NCBI RefSeq assembly: GCF_007896435.1 | Contig: NZ_VCBL01000001.1 | Span: 1,563,857 to 1,627,856 of the forward strand | Origin: Rummeliibacillus suwonensis | GTDB taxonomy: Bacteria; Bacillota; Bacilli; Bacillales_A; Planococcaceae | Direction of reading: 5' to 3' | Length of the DNA: 64,000 nt | Shown here: in pieces, positions 37,899-49,085 of the stretch | Layout of the letters: each line of letters starts with the position of its first letter | How positions within the stretch are numbered: the stretch's first letter is position 1 | Made by a program: the position numbers and the translations under genes | The notes under the pieces: generated by a model | What the model was told of the DNA's origin: nothing | The model's database searches: none | Seen by the model: the letters and a program-made list of their open reading frames with translations, nothing else

Positions 37899-38197
37899 TT
37901 TTCCGCCTGTTCTCGAATCGCTTGACGCTTTTTTTCATCGAATCCCATTACATCAAATACAATGCTTTCCAAAACATCAGAAATCTCATTTGATGGTGTT
38001 CCATCTATAATCTCATCCGCTGTAATTCCAAATATTGAAGCCGCATACTCAATTAATGCATTGACTTGTTCAAATTCAGATTCAAATGTTTTAGCCTGTA
38101 ATTCTAATGCTTTTAACATATGTCTAGTTGATACAAATTCAACCTTATGTACTTTTGTTTCCTTAGTTTTTGGATCATAAATTTCAATTTTAATCAT
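37892..38197 (-). CDS. Tail assembly chaperone gpG
   Basis: 101 aa: IKIEIYDPKTKETKVHKVEFVSTRHMLKALELQAKTFESEFEQVNALIEYAASIFG is typical of the TAC/gpG family (phi-type). It coats the tape measure before tail tube assembly. It sits directly between the major tail protein and the tape measure. The stop follows the slippery AAAAAG, and a -1 frame continues as gpT (37716-37898). Confidence 0.9.
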   Translation of the reverse strand: MIKIEIYDPKTKETKVHKVEFVSTRHMLKALELQAKTFESEFEQVNALIEYAASIFGITADEIIDGTPSNEISDVLESIVFDVMGFDEKKRQAIREQAEKV

Positions 38198-38258
38198 TTT
38201 ATTGCCCCCATTATTTTAATCAATTAAAAAAGACTCCCATATAAGAGAGTCCATATAT

Positions 38259-38837
38259 TTAGCCTTCTGGTAATGTTTCACCAGGAAATGCATATGCTCG
38301 TAACTTAGTGACTAAATCAGCACCAATTGCTTTACCAAGTGTTTCCCCATCTTTATTAGCTACACATGACATTGTCATCGTTTCTGGATCAGGCTCATAG
38401 GCTCCAGCTTCTTTTGTTTTGAATGCTACATCACCCATCGACATTTTACCCTTAAAAGCCGCTAACATAACAGGTTCTCCATTTTTATTCTCAGACTCTA
38501 GTAAAACTGCCATGTATGGTGGTTTAGAGTTCTTACCAACAAGTGTAAAACCATCTACATGTTTTGTATGACCTGCTGCACAATTCATCAAATCCTCTGG
38601 TAAATCTAAAATTGTAAAGTTGACAGACACATCGCCTGTTCCTTGTTGAGAAACATAATAAGCTACATCTGATCCAAATACTTTACTTGCTTCAGCGGAC
38701 AATCCTGCAATAGTTGCTTCTCGTGTCGCGCCTTTGCCATCTACACCATCCACTGTAAAAATATTATCTTGTACTATTTGATCATTTTCATCTAATTGTG
38801 CAAAAGTAGCACGTTTAAATCCCACAATAATCCCCAT
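38259..38837 (-). CDS. Major tail protein
   Basis: A 192-aa tail tube protein of the phi13/TP901-1 type, in the position expected between the tail terminator and gpG. It starts MGIIVGFKRATFAQLDENDQIVQDNIFTVDGVDG. Beta-rich strings are DVSVNFTILDLPEDLMNCAAGH, KPPYMAVLLESENKNGEPVMLAAFKGKMSMGDVAFKTKEAGAYEPDPETM. Length is normal. It would form the stacked hexameric tail tube. Confidence 0.9.
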   Translation of the reverse strand: MGIIVGFKRATFAQLDENDQIVQDNIFTVDGVDGKGATREATIAGLSAEASKVFGSDVAYYVSQQGTGDVSVNFTILDLPEDLMNCAAGHTKHVDGFTLVGKNSKPPYMAVLLESENKNGEPVMLAAFKGKMSMGDVAFKTKEAGAYEPDPETMTMSCVANKDGETLGKAIGADLVTKLRAYAFPGETLPEG

Positions 38838-38852
38838 TATTGAATCACCTCA

Positions 38853-39221
38853 TTATAAAATCGCACTATATCTTCGTGCGTCTACATATCTTTTTGTGTC
38901 TTTAAAATACTCATCTAATCCATTAGGTAATTGTTCAAAACCTAATTTACGCATTTCTTGCCGAATAGCTTCAGCAATCAATTTAACTGTTTCATAATTT
39001 TGTCCTTGAACATCAATTTGATAGCTATATTCAAAAGCATGATTATCATTACTACCGTATACAGTAGGCGTTGGAATATCTAACGGATCAATAACAACAA
39101 ATGGTTTCGCTGTATCTGCTGATTCTGGATACTCATACACTTTAATACGATTTTCGCAATAAGCTGCGATAATATCATTCGTTACTAATTTGTTATGTAC
39201 TATTAATAACATATCTGTCAT
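38853..39221 (-). CDS. Tail terminator-type protein
   Basis: A 122-aa protein overlapping the gp10-like gene by four bases and followed 15 bp later by the major tail protein. Its position and strings (VYEYPESADTAKPFVVIDPLDIPTPTVYGSNDNHAFEYSYQIDVQGQNYETVKLIAEAIRQEMRKLGFEQL) match the small DUF806/gpU-like tail completion proteins of HK97-like phages. It would close the top of the tail tube. Function is assigned mainly by position. Confidence 0.8.
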   Translation of the reverse strand: MTDMLLIVHNKLVTNDIIAAYCENRIKVYEYPESADTAKPFVVIDPLDIPTPTVYGSNDNHAFEYSYQIDVQGQNYETVKLIAEAIRQEMRKLGFEQLPNGLDEYFKDTKRYVDARRYSAIL

Positions 39222-39619
39222 TGATTCTGTTTCAACTCCTTATATACACTGTCAAAATAAGCTTGTTGGCTATTATCTATAGCATGTTTTAAAGCACCAT
39301 ATCCTTTAGGTTTAATCTTTTTACCATTCTTGTCATATCCAAACTCATTCAAGTGAATAATTCGATAACGACCTTTCGGGCCATTCCAACCTAATTTAAC
39401 AGACTTTTCGCCACCTCTTACACTTACTTTACTAATGACTATTTCTTCAATCGATGCACCAGTGTCTTTAAACTTTTCAAATTCTTTTACAACTTCTTTT
39501 TTAACTACTTCTGCACCTTTTTCTAATGCTTTATTAGTCACTTTAGATAGTTGACTTGATTTCATTTGCTTCTCTAATTCCTTTAATACTTCATCAAATC
39601 CGTTGAATTTAATACTCAT
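39218..39619 (-). CDS. HK97 gp10-like head-tail joining protein
   Basis: A 133-aa protein: MSIKFNGFDEVLKELEKQM, KGAEVVKKEVVKEFEKFKDTGASIEEIVIS, and GWNGPKGRYRIIHLNEFGYDKNGKKIKPKGYGALKHAID. The last string (HLNEFG) is the mark of the HK97 gp10 family of tail components. It overlaps the head closure gene (39616) by four bases, showing tight translational coupling. Confidence 0.9.
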   Translation of the reverse strand: MSIKFNGFDEVLKELEKQMKSSQLSKVTNKALEKGAEVVKKEVVKEFEKFKDTGASIEEIVISKVSVRGGEKSVKLGWNGPKGRYRIIHLNEFGYDKNGKKIKPKGYGALKHAIDNSQQAYFDSVYKELKQNQ

Positions 39620-40008
39620 TTATCTACCACCACCAATAATACGGTAATAAAATCGTTATTAGTTAGATTTGGACGAACATCAATCACACTGAAACGGTCA
39701 TATACCATCACACCATCTACTAATTTTCCATACCTATAATCTTGTACTTCTGCATAATGTTCAGTAGATGGATAATACTCACCAAAGGTATCACGAATAT
39801 TGATCGTTACTGACTTTTTCGCACCTGTACCATTTAATATTTCTAAGTCTTTCATTGATGCATTGTATGGCTCACCAAAACATGAATACACTTGCGTCAG
39901 TTCTGATTCAGTTGGGAATGGTGAATCGTCTGGTGCATACTCATAAAAAATTACTGGTGTACGTAACTCACCACTACCAATCTTATTCGAGTTAAATTGT
40001 GGTTTCAT
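39616..40008 (-). CDS. Head closure / head-tail adaptor protein
   Basis: A 130-aa protein, SPP1 gp16-like in position: beta-rich with GSGELRTPVIFYEYAPDD and SVTINIRDTFGEYYPSTEHYAEVQDYRY, ending in NNDFITVLLVVVDK. Such adaptor proteins close the portal channel after DNA packaging. It overlaps the connector gene at 39992 by 17 bases and the gp10-like gene by four. Confidence 0.85.
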   Translation of the reverse strand: MKPQFNSNKIGSGELRTPVIFYEYAPDDSPFPTESELTQVYSCFGEPYNASMKDLEILNGTGAKKSVTINIRDTFGEYYPSTEHYAEVQDYRYGKLVDGVMVYDRFSVIDVRPNLTNNDFITVLLVVVDK

Positions 40009-40306
40009 CTGCGTTCACCTCGTCACTTTCTGGCGTATAAAGTTCTAATGCTAATGATGTAATTTGACTAGCAAAATTATCGTTAAAAAATTCTAATGCA
40101 TCATTATAAGCATAACGAGTTCGTTCAAATACTAACTCCTTTGCTCGTCTATTGACTTCAATATCAAATTGACCACATTTTTGTACAATATCATCACAAG
40201 AAAAGGACAATAACCTTTTTAGATTATCGTCCTCAATTGAATGTGATATTTTCATTCTCTGTTTAAATTCAGTCAGTAATTGATCAGTGATTTCCAATTG
40301 AATCAC
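39992..40306 (-). CDS. Head-tail connector protein, gp6/gp15-like
   Basis: A 104-aa helical protein: LEITDQLLTEFKQRMKISHSIEDDNLKRLLSFSCDDIVQKCG ... RTRYAYNDALEFFNDNFASQITSLALELY. This matches the phage gp6-like head-tail connector (DNA packaging) family, forming a ring under the portal. GTG at 40306 abuts the stop of the small gene 40307-40465, a sign of coupled translation. Confidence 0.88.
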   Translation of the reverse strand: MIQLEITDQLLTEFKQRMKISHSIEDDNLKRLLSFSCDDIVQKCGQFDIEVNRRAKELVFERTRYAYNDALEFFNDNFASQITSLALELYTPESDEVNADETTI

Positions 40307-40465
40307 CTACTTTTCTTTATCTTCTACACGACTTAAATAAGAACTATCAAGATTAGATTCAACCTCTTTAGCTCTCTTTACAGTCATATCAACAATTTGA
40401 TCTGCTTTATAAACATCTTTTGTATGTATATCTTTAAATACTTTTTCTATTTTATATTTTACCAA
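40307..40465 (-). CDS. Small phage protein between capsid and connector, TTG start
   Basis: Fifty-two aa starting at TTG 40465 with GGGAGGT six to seven bases upstream: VKYKIEKVFKDIHTKDVYKADQIVDMTVKRAKEVE, ending YLSRVEDKEK. Similar short proteins lie at this place in many Firmicutes siphoviruses. It is charged and probably helical; role unknown. The non-ATG start and short length make it easy to miss. Confidence 0.7.
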   Translation of the reverse strand: MVKYKIEKVFKDIHTKDVYKADQIVDMTVKRAKEVESNLDSSYLSRVEDKEK

Positions 40466-40479
40466 TTAAATGACCTCCC

Positions 40480-41631
40480 TTAACCCTCTGGAACAGTTGT
40501 AGGAACATCAAGCGTATATATTACTGCTGCTTTATTATCTTCAGCTTTACCAAATGCGAATTGTTTAGCAGTATATAAGTTGCAATCTTCAAGTGCTAAT
40601 GTTTGATCATATTTATTAATTTGAACACCACCGCCAATATAAGCATCATAACGATCATTTACAAATGCCAATAATTTATTTTGAGCAAGAAACTCAGATT
40701 CTACAATTCGTAAGTTGTAAGGTAATGCTGTTACATAAGTACCTGCCGCATTTAAGAATGTGTATTGCGCTTTAACGTCCCATGCATCAACAGGGTTTAC
40801 AAGTAGTACAACTTTCCCTGAAATATTGACAGTTTTACCATTCGATTTAGTAGAAAGATATTTCATGACACTTGATAATTCTTTAACTGTAGTAGCTGAA
40901 TCTTTAAAAGTAAGTGTACCGTTTGAAGCTTTGTCAGCATAACCATTTGTTGGATCAATAGCTGCTTCCAAATCTTTAATCAATCCAATTGGTTTATCTT
41001 TACCATTCCCGTTGATAAATACATCTTCAAAGCCTACTGCAAATGTTTCTACAATTTGAGTACGTACATATGCTTCAATCCACTCAGCTCCAAATTGATC
41101 TAAATCTTTTGGTAATACAATAAATGCAGTCGCTTTATATTGAGTAATATTTTCTTCACTAAATGCTGCATCCAATTGTCCTTGAATAGAGCCAAACATT
41201 TTACCCCATACAATCGCACCTGATTTTTCAGATTTAATTACTCTTGTTTGTAAACCAGCGTTTTGCAAATTGATTTCACGTAAGAATGGATGATCAGTTA
41301 CTAAATCATCAAATACACGATTGATTGTAGTTTCAGGTAAAATTACTTCTGATTCAAAGCCACCTGAATGAACCACTTCATTGAAGAATTTACGTTCCTC
41401 AGAAGTTAAAACATTAGCTCCTCGTGCTGCTAATACCGATTGGTCAGTATTACTATTAGCGACTTGCTCAGTAATTTGAGTAGTCAATGAATCTACTAAT
41501 GCATCTTGCATAGTATTCCATGCGATTTCTACTTGTTCACTTGTTGCTGTTTCATCTTTTGCAATTTGTGCGTATGCTTTCTTTGCTTCGTTATAAGCTT
41601 CTGTATGATTTTTTAATTTAATTACCATCAA
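40480..41631 (-). CDS. Major capsid protein, HK97 fold
   Basis: A 383-aa coat protein. The first 75 residues are a helical scaffolding (delta) region removed by the protease at 41648. The HK97 capsid core follows: VLTSEERKFFNEVV, then TTINRVFDDLVTDHPFLREINLQNAG, GAIVWGKMFG, QYKATAFIVLPKDLDQFGAEWIEAYVRTQIVETFAVGFEDVFINGNG, and KLLAFVNDRYDAYIGGGVQINKYDQTLALED. Order and length agree with Firmicutes phage capsids. It lies 16 bp after the protease gene. Confidence 0.95.
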   Translation of the reverse strand: MMVIKLKNHTEAYNEAKKAYAQIAKDETATSEQVEIAWNTMQDALVDSLTTQITEQVANSNTDQSVLAARGANVLTSEERKFFNEVVHSGGFESEVILPETTINRVFDDLVTDHPFLREINLQNAGLQTRVIKSEKSGAIVWGKMFGSIQGQLDAAFSEENITQYKATAFIVLPKDLDQFGAEWIEAYVRTQIVETFAVGFEDVFINGNGKDKPIGLIKDLEAAIDPTNGYADKASNGTLTFKDSATTVKELSSVMKYLSTKSNGKTVNISGKVVLLVNPVDAWDVKAQYTFLNAAGTYVTALPYNLRIVESEFLAQNKLLAFVNDRYDAYIGGGVQINKYDQTLALEDCNLYTAKQFAFGKAEDNKAAVIYTLDVPTTVPEG

Positions 41632-41647
41632 TAAATACCCCCATTAA

Positions 41648-42406
41648 TTAAAAAATGAACCCATGTTTTTTAGCTTTCGCTTTAGGTTCATCCGTTTCCA
41701 TATTTTCAATTTTATTTATAATACTTTCTTTTACTTTCTCAACAATATTATTCATTTGTTGTTCATCAAATTTGATATTGATAAATTTATCGTCTGATAC
41801 ATTTGCTTTCATGGCTTGACGTGCTTTATCAACTACCGCCATCGGTAAAATAGATGCTGAAACACTTGCAACTTTCGGTTCCTGATTTTCAAACATAACC
41901 GAATCGGCAAATCCATTTTCAACCGCTTGTTGAGCTGTAAAGTATGTTTCATTATTCATTAATTCTAATAATTCCTCATATGATTTACCTGTTTTAATCG
42001 CATAGGCATTAGCAATAGATTTATTATAATTCTCTAACACTCCTGCTTCATGTTTTAAACTTCTATAATCACCTGAAGCACCACCAGAAACATTATGTAT
42101 CATCATTTGCGCTGTTGGACTAATTAAAACTTTATCACCTGCCATTGCTACAATTGATGCTGCACTTGCTGCCATACCAACTATTTTTACAGTTACATTA
42201 CCTTTATAATCTTTTAAAGTCGTATAGATTTCAGAACCTGCTTCAACCATCCCACCTGGAGAGTTTATAACAACTTCAATATTTGAACCATCAGTAGGGA
42301 GTGTTTCTAAAATATCATTAGGACTTGCTGATTCTAGCCCATACCAGTCATAAACATCTTTATAGTCATTTGAAATGATAGTACCTTTTACATTAATAAT
42401 CGTCAT
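41648..42406 (-). CDS. Prohead protease, ClpP-like (S14)
   Basis: A 252-aa ClpP-type serine protease that cleaves the capsid scaffold during maturation. Core motifs: INSPGGMVEAGSEIYTTLKDY, IVGMAASAASIVAMAGDKVLISPTAQMMIHNVSGGASGDY (Ser in GMAASAAS, His in MMIHN), then ALKTGKSYEEL and ENGFADSV. A C-terminal part (about 200-252) is basic. It sits between portal and capsid, as in HK97-like phages with a ClpP protease. Confidence 0.94.
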   Translation of the reverse strand: MTIINVKGTIISNDYKDVYDWYGLESASPNDILETLPTDGSNIEVVINSPGGMVEAGSEIYTTLKDYKGNVTVKIVGMAASAASIVAMAGDKVLISPTAQMMIHNVSGGASGDYRSLKHEAGVLENYNKSIANAYAIKTGKSYEELLELMNNETYFTAQQAVENGFADSVMFENQEPKVASVSASILPMAVVDKARQAMKANVSDDKFINIKFDEQQMNNIVEKVKESIINKIENMETDEPKAKAKKHGFIF

Positions 42407-42411
42407 TCTTG

Positions 42412-43551
42412 TTATTCACCCCCTTTCGTTGCATCTACAGTTTGATAGTTTTTAGTAATAACATACTTATCCAATTCAGGATCATCTGCACGTTCATCAC
42501 CAAATTTTTCACGTACTTCATTTCGTGTATAAGCTCCACTTGCTACTAACTTATCTACTGCTTCTGCATTTTCAATAACATTCGAAATTTGAATACCTCT
42601 AATTTCAATTTTGTAACCATCTTGTATTTCCGACTTTTCAAATATTTTGGCATTCAATTCATCTTCAATTTTCTTCAATAATGGATTAATACAAAACTTA
42701 ATATATGCTTTCATTGATTTGTCTAAATCAGCCATTTCACCATGTACTAAAGCTGTTGGAATGCCTAATATTTTAGCTACATCATCTGTAAGCGCCCGTT
42801 TGAGTTTGTTACCCTCTTCAATTGATAAGTTTGAGGTAGTTCCATCTGAGATTTCGCTGTATTTCATACCCTTTAGTTGTGGTACTATTGCCAGGGTTTT
42901 ATTAGCAAACGCATTAAACAATTTATCAATGTAACCTTGTAATTTATTGTTGTTATCATCACTAAATGATTGTGCAGATTCGACATCTACAACACCTCTT
43001 ATTTGATGCGCTCGTTTAGTTGCATCTATAACATTTGCAAATACATCAGCATAATCACTAAATAATCCATCCATAAACTTAGTCAGTTTTGTGTTGTTAT
43101 ATGTAAGATAAATCACTTGATCCATATTAAATTTTCTATTAAATGTGTAATTTTTATATGTAACATTACTAAAAATATCAGGAAATAACGCATACTCCTC
43201 ACGATAAAATGAATCAGCAATTAATAGATTATCGTTAATATTAACAATCAATACCTCGTTATTGTTTATTAATTTATATATGAGTGACTGCCAAAAATCT
43301 GAAGCCGATTGATCCGTATTAGGACGCACATTTAGTAAGTAATCCCAATCATTCTTGATACGTTTATTGTCTTTAGAGAAACGCACATCATTAGCAGAAA
43401 TTGTACGTGCAATAAAGTTAATACATGTCTCTAAAGCTAGTTCTTTTAGATATACTCGTTGAGATGATTCATAGTAAAACTCAAAGTCATATGATGATGC
43501 AATCTCACTATTTCTTGTAAAAATATTATTTAAAAATCCGATTTTACTCAC
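42412..43551 (-). CDS. Portal protein, HK97-like
   Basis: A 379-aa protein forming the dodecameric portal for DNA passage. Start FLNNIFTRNSEIASSYDFEFYYESSQRVYLKELALETCINFIARTISANDVRF, then the strings LLNVRPNTDQSASDFWQSLIYKLINNNEVLIVN and ALTDDVAKILGIPTALVHGEMADLDKSMKAYIKFCINPLLKKIEDELNAKIFE are typical of phage portals (HK97/SPP1). It follows the terminase and precedes the protease with a few bases between. Confidence 0.94.
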   Translation of the reverse strand: MSKIGFLNNIFTRNSEIASSYDFEFYYESSQRVYLKELALETCINFIARTISANDVRFSKDNKRIKNDWDYLLNVRPNTDQSASDFWQSLIYKLINNNEVLIVNINDNLLIADSFYREEYALFPDIFSNVTYKNYTFNRKFNMDQVIYLTYNNTKLTKFMDGLFSDYADVFANVIDATKRAHQIRGVVDVESAQSFSDDNNNKLQGYIDKLFNAFANKTLAIVPQLKGMKYSEISDGTTSNLSIEEGNKLKRALTDDVAKILGIPTALVHGEMADLDKSMKAYIKFCINPLLKKIEDELNAKIFEKSEIQDGYKIEIRGIQISNVIENAEAVDKLVASGAYTRNEVREKFGDERADDPELDKYVITKNYQTVDATKGGE

Positions 43552-43591
43552 CTCCTTTTACGCAAATAAAAAAAGCCACATCATATTGTGA

Positions 43592-45226
43592 CTAGAAATT
43601 TATACTATTTAAGAAATCTAAATTTGCTCCGATATCTATTTCTTCGATTTCATCCATTTTATATAAAGCCATTAAAAAAGCCTGGAAACCGTCTGTTTTC
43701 CGAGCCTTTTCTTCTTTCTTCATATAAGTTTTATTACCTCTTGCATCAGTTTTAACTAATGTATTGTTTGTAAACCACCTCATCAATGGATTATTTCCAT
43801 ATACTACATTATTGTTACCAAATGCAGTTTCTACAATAGGGGCTATCTTGCTATGTACACCACTAGGATTTCGTATAAATTCATATTCATATCCATTTTC
43901 CTCAAGTAATGGCTTCAACAAATCCATTCTAAATCCATCCGCTACAACTTTATGTATACCGTAAACTTCTCTTTTATCATTGAACCAGTCAATTAAATGT
44001 TGTGGATCAATAGTAGGCTCATCAACAATTGTTAATAATCCGTCTATCTCCCATTTTTTAATAGGTGCTTTAATTTTGACTTGCTCTAACAATTCTTTAC
44101 GAACCCAAGTATGCGTGATCCAGTAATATTTACCATAAACTTTAAACAAACAACCTGCTGAAGCAAAATCTCGAATTGAAGCATAGTCGAATGAAGCTAT
44201 ACATGTTTTACCTTTTAAATCAGGATAAGGTTGATTAGTAGCTAATAGTTGTTCACGACTTGCTACATCTTTCTCTGGATCAACTTCAGGTAAATTCATT
44301 CGTTTAGTCATAAATTCTAATCTACCTTTTGGTAAGTCATTATATTCATTTGACACTGTTTCATATAGTGTTTTAGCATAATCTGACATAGGATTACAAA
44401 ACATAGGATTAGCTAGTTGCCAATTTGATTTATCGTGTATTTGCTCAGCATCATCTAATTTACAAATAAAAATGAACATATTATTTGTTTCGTTTATTGT
44501 ACCATTCAACACATCGTTAGCTATATCTTTCATTTCATCTAAAAATCCTTCACGAACATAACCATCGGTGCTAATCATGAAACTTCTCGATTGAGGAACT
44601 TTTCCTAGTCCACTGTTCATTACTCGTACAACACCATCATCTTTATAACCGTGTATTTCATCATAGACTATACAACCATCACGTCTTGAGTCTTTTGTCT
44701 TAGCACTACTTGTCAAAAACTCAATTGTACTATTTGTTTTTCTTGCTCGTATATGTGATTTTCTATTTTCAAACGCTTTTTTTAATGGAGCGTTTTCTTC
44801 GATAATGTTATAGATTTCAGTAAAACTCGTTTTCGCCTGTTTTTCAGAGTTAGCAATAATCGGAATATCATAACCTTTTATTCCATGTAGTTCACTTGTT
44901 AAAAAAGTTACTATTCCACTTATTAAACCGTTCTTACCTGCTCCACGTCCCATCATTATGAAGAATTTACGATAAAATCTCACACCATCATCTTTAAATA
45001 GAAAGATAAACGCAATAATAAACTTTTGAAATGGTAACAGTTTAAAGAACCATTTTTCAATAAAACGTACACATTTATCAATTAAATCTTCATCAAAATA
45101 CAAGTCATCTCGTAAAAATACATAATTTTCCAAATGTTCTATGAATTGAATTCTTTCTTTATTAAGTTTTATTTCACTATTTTTATATTGTTCTATGTAT
45201 TCTGTTACGTATTTGTTAATGATCAT
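43592..45226 (-). CDS. terL: Terminase large subunit
   Basis: A 544-aa packaging motor. ATPase: Walker A GRGAGKNG at about 93-100, Walker B IVYDEIHGY at about 186-194. The nuclease domain begins near residue 345 (ASFDYASIRDFASAG, metal-binding Asp) and contains HKVVADGFRMDLLKPLL. Its GRGAGKN Walker A places it in the HK97/P27 terminase group, whose members cut cos sites and usually work with an HNH nuclease, here the interrupted gene at 48268-48508. Overlaps the small subunit by four bases. Confidence 0.96.
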   Translation of the reverse strand: MIINKYVTEYIEQYKNSEIKLNKERIQFIEHLENYVFLRDDLYFDEDLIDKCVRFIEKWFFKLLPFQKFIIAFIFLFKDDGVRFYRKFFIMMGRGAGKNGLISGIVTFLTSELHGIKGYDIPIIANSEKQAKTSFTEIYNIIEENAPLKKAFENRKSHIRARKTNSTIEFLTSSAKTKDSRRDGCIVYDEIHGYKDDGVVRVMNSGLGKVPQSRSFMISTDGYVREGFLDEMKDIANDVLNGTINETNNMFIFICKLDDAEQIHDKSNWQLANPMFCNPMSDYAKTLYETVSNEYNDLPKGRLEFMTKRMNLPEVDPEKDVASREQLLATNQPYPDLKGKTCIASFDYASIRDFASAGCLFKVYGKYYWITHTWVRKELLEQVKIKAPIKKWEIDGLLTIVDEPTIDPQHLIDWFNDKREVYGIHKVVADGFRMDLLKPLLEENGYEYEFIRNPSGVHSKIAPIVETAFGNNNVVYGNNPLMRWFTNNTLVKTDARGNKTYMKKEEKARKTDGFQAFLMALYKMDEIEEIDIGANLDFLNSINF

Positions 45227-45594
45227 AGTAGATCACTTTCCAAATACTCTTCTGCTTCTTCTTGTTTTTCTTCCGGTAATAAATCGACTAACTGTTTGAT
45301 TACTCGTTGATAAGCTTGATCTCTACTATTGTATTGCTTAGCGATTGGTCTTTCTCTTTCGTAAGCATCTAGCTTTTCAGATTGGCTAAATAACTCATAA
45401 TCTCCATGTTCGCTTATGTCTATCCACATTTCATCTAATAATACTCTCAAACGTGAAGCCTGTATAATTAAACCTTCTACTAATTTACGTTTATTCTCTG
45501 TGATATCGACAAAAATCTTATCAAGCCGCTTCTTTTCTTTTTTAACTAATTTATTTCGCTCAACTAATTTTGTATGATCTGTCACCTCATTCAC
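45223..45594 (-). CDS. terS: Terminase small subunit, P27-like
   Basis: A 123-aa protein overlapping TerL by four bases (45223-45226). Charged and helical, with the pattern LIIQASRLRVLLDEMWIDISEHGDYELFSQSEKLDAYERERPIAKQYNSRDQAYQRVIKQLVDLLP, as in P27-family small terminases. It recognises the phage packaging site. The gap to the HNH remnant upstream (45595-45739) contains the candidate cos region. Confidence 0.85.
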   Translation of the reverse strand: MNEVTDHTKLVERNKLVKKEKKRLDKIFVDITENKRKLVEGLIIQASRLRVLLDEMWIDISEHGDYELFSQSEKLDAYERERPIAKQYNSRDQAYQRVIKQLVDLLPEEKQEEAEEYLESDLL

Positions 45595-45712
45595 CTCATT
45601 TTTAAATTAATTTGTATATATATGGTAGGGTTGTACGTGTGATAATCAAAAATTTAAACAGTCAAGTCCCTATACCGTTTCCTACTATTATATAAATTGT
45701 CTGATTATTTTA

Positions 45713-45720
45713 GGCGGGGG
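45713..45720. other. Candidate cos region
   Basis: The only GC-rich string in the 145-bp AT-rich gap between the HNH fragment and terS is TAGGCGGGGG, just before TATATTATTG. Cos sites of HK97/P27-type phages lie at this place and are GC-rich with 3' overhangs. Inference only. Confidence 0.35.
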
Positions 45721-45739
45721 TATATTATTGTCTAAACTT

Positions 45740-45821
45740 CTACCACCATTCATCGTTCCATTTACTTTTCTTCTTCTCTTTCCCGCCAAAACGATTGTGC
45801 TTTTTGTTGTGGCATTTGATA
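45740..45821 (-). pseudogene. 3' part of HNH endonuclease gene, separated by IS21
   Basis: The minus strand from 45821 reads TATCAAAT then TGCCACAACAAAAAGCACAAT..., i.e. I K C H N K K H N R F G G K E K K K S K W N D E W W, then a TAG stop at 45740. It continues the fragment at 48268-48508 after precise removal of IS21 and one copy of the 8-bp duplication. It carries the second cysteine and the HNKKH metal-binding end of the HNH fold. Confidence 0.9.
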
Positions 45822-45891
45822 TGTTTTTTGCAAGCAAAAAGTGCAGAAAATTGCAGAGAAATTTACATAGGCTTGCAGCTTTTCTTTTACA

Positions 45892-48128
<2,237 letters not shown>

Positions 48129-48267
48129 CCTTTCATGTCCTCCTACTGTTGTGGTCTCTCAATCAATACAGTAGGGAATTATTATGGGGCTGGCAAGCCT
48201 TTTTTTATGCAGTTGAGTTCTGCACAAATTTCTCGCAAACCTCTGTACTTTTATTTTGCAATAAACA

Positions 48268-48508
48268 ATTTGATACACAATGTTTCAAGGTTGTCCATAT
48301 GTAATGCTAATTTAGGATGATGTTCTAAGTCTTTGATATGGTTTACATCTAAACTCTTATGCTTATCTTGATTATGTTTGTCAGTAAAACATCGACCATT
48401 TCTTTTACATTCCTGGCATTCATAGTTATCACGCTCTAAAGCTTGCTGTCTAACACGTTCCCATTCTTTACTACGATAAAACTTATAACGTTCTTCCTTG
48501 CTCATCAT
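48268..48508 (-). pseudogene. 5' part of HNH endonuclease gene, interrupted by IS21
   Basis: From ATG 48508 the frame reads YKFYRSKEWERVRQQALERDNYECQECK, then SLDVNHIKDLEHHPKLALHMDNLETLC, the core of phage HNH nucleases with CxxC and the central VNHI histidine, and then runs into IS21 (IKLFIAK). The rest lies at 45740-45821; together they give about 104 aa. In HK97/P27 phages this protein assists terminase cleavage at cos, so the insertion should block packaging unless it is complemented. Confidence 0.92.
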
Positions 48509-48511
48509 AAT

Positions 48512-49012
48512 CTACTCATCACTATCTAACTCATCAACTCTATTATTAAACTCATGTTTAGTTCGCACTAGATGTTTTTTATCATCAGCTATATCCAATG
48601 TATTAATGTCTATAAAGTATCCTGAATTATGATTTACTTTAGTCAACCATTTAAATGTAATATCAGTTATACCAGTTTTATAGTAATAACTATTATTAAT
48701 ACCATCCATTGTGATCACTGGAACTGAGTTCTCATCTTTAATATGTATAGTCAATGGGAATTTAATTTGCTTATTAACCTTAATTTCCGGATTATTATTA
48801 CCAGATTTACACAAGAAAGCATTGTCTTCCACATCTTGTATCCATTCCCGTTCCAAAACATTTAACCTATCTCTTAATCCAACTATCTCATTAGTGATAT
48901 CTTCAGCTTTTTTAAACTCTCTATCATTAACTAATATGATTCGGTTGTTATATAACTTATTAATAGTGTCATGAAACTCTTGTATATCTTTATATTTAAC
49001 CATACGCTTCAT
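48512..49012 (-). CDS. Hypothetical prophage protein, 166 aa
   Basis: Just upstream of the HNH gene. The N-terminal part is a coiled-coil (IQEFHDTINKLYNNRIILVNDREFKKAEDITNEIVGLRDRLNVLEREW), and the rest is beta-rich (PLTIHIKDENSVPVITMDGINNSYYYKTGITDITFKWL). I do not recognise the family. It has no signal peptide and no obvious catalytic motif. It is the first gene after the early cluster in the direction of the late genes. Confidence 0.65.
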   Translation of the reverse strand: MKRMVKYKDIQEFHDTINKLYNNRIILVNDREFKKAEDITNEIVGLRDRLNVLEREWIQDVEDNAFLCKSGNNNPEIKVNKQIKFPLTIHIKDENSVPVITMDGINNSYYYKTGITDITFKWLTKVNHNSGYFIDINTLDIADDKKHLVRTKHEFNNRVDELDSDE

Positions 49013-49085
49013 TCAATCATCTCCATTTATTTAAATTTGTGCATAATAAAAAGCACCTCAATTGAGATGCCTACTGAATAAAGCA

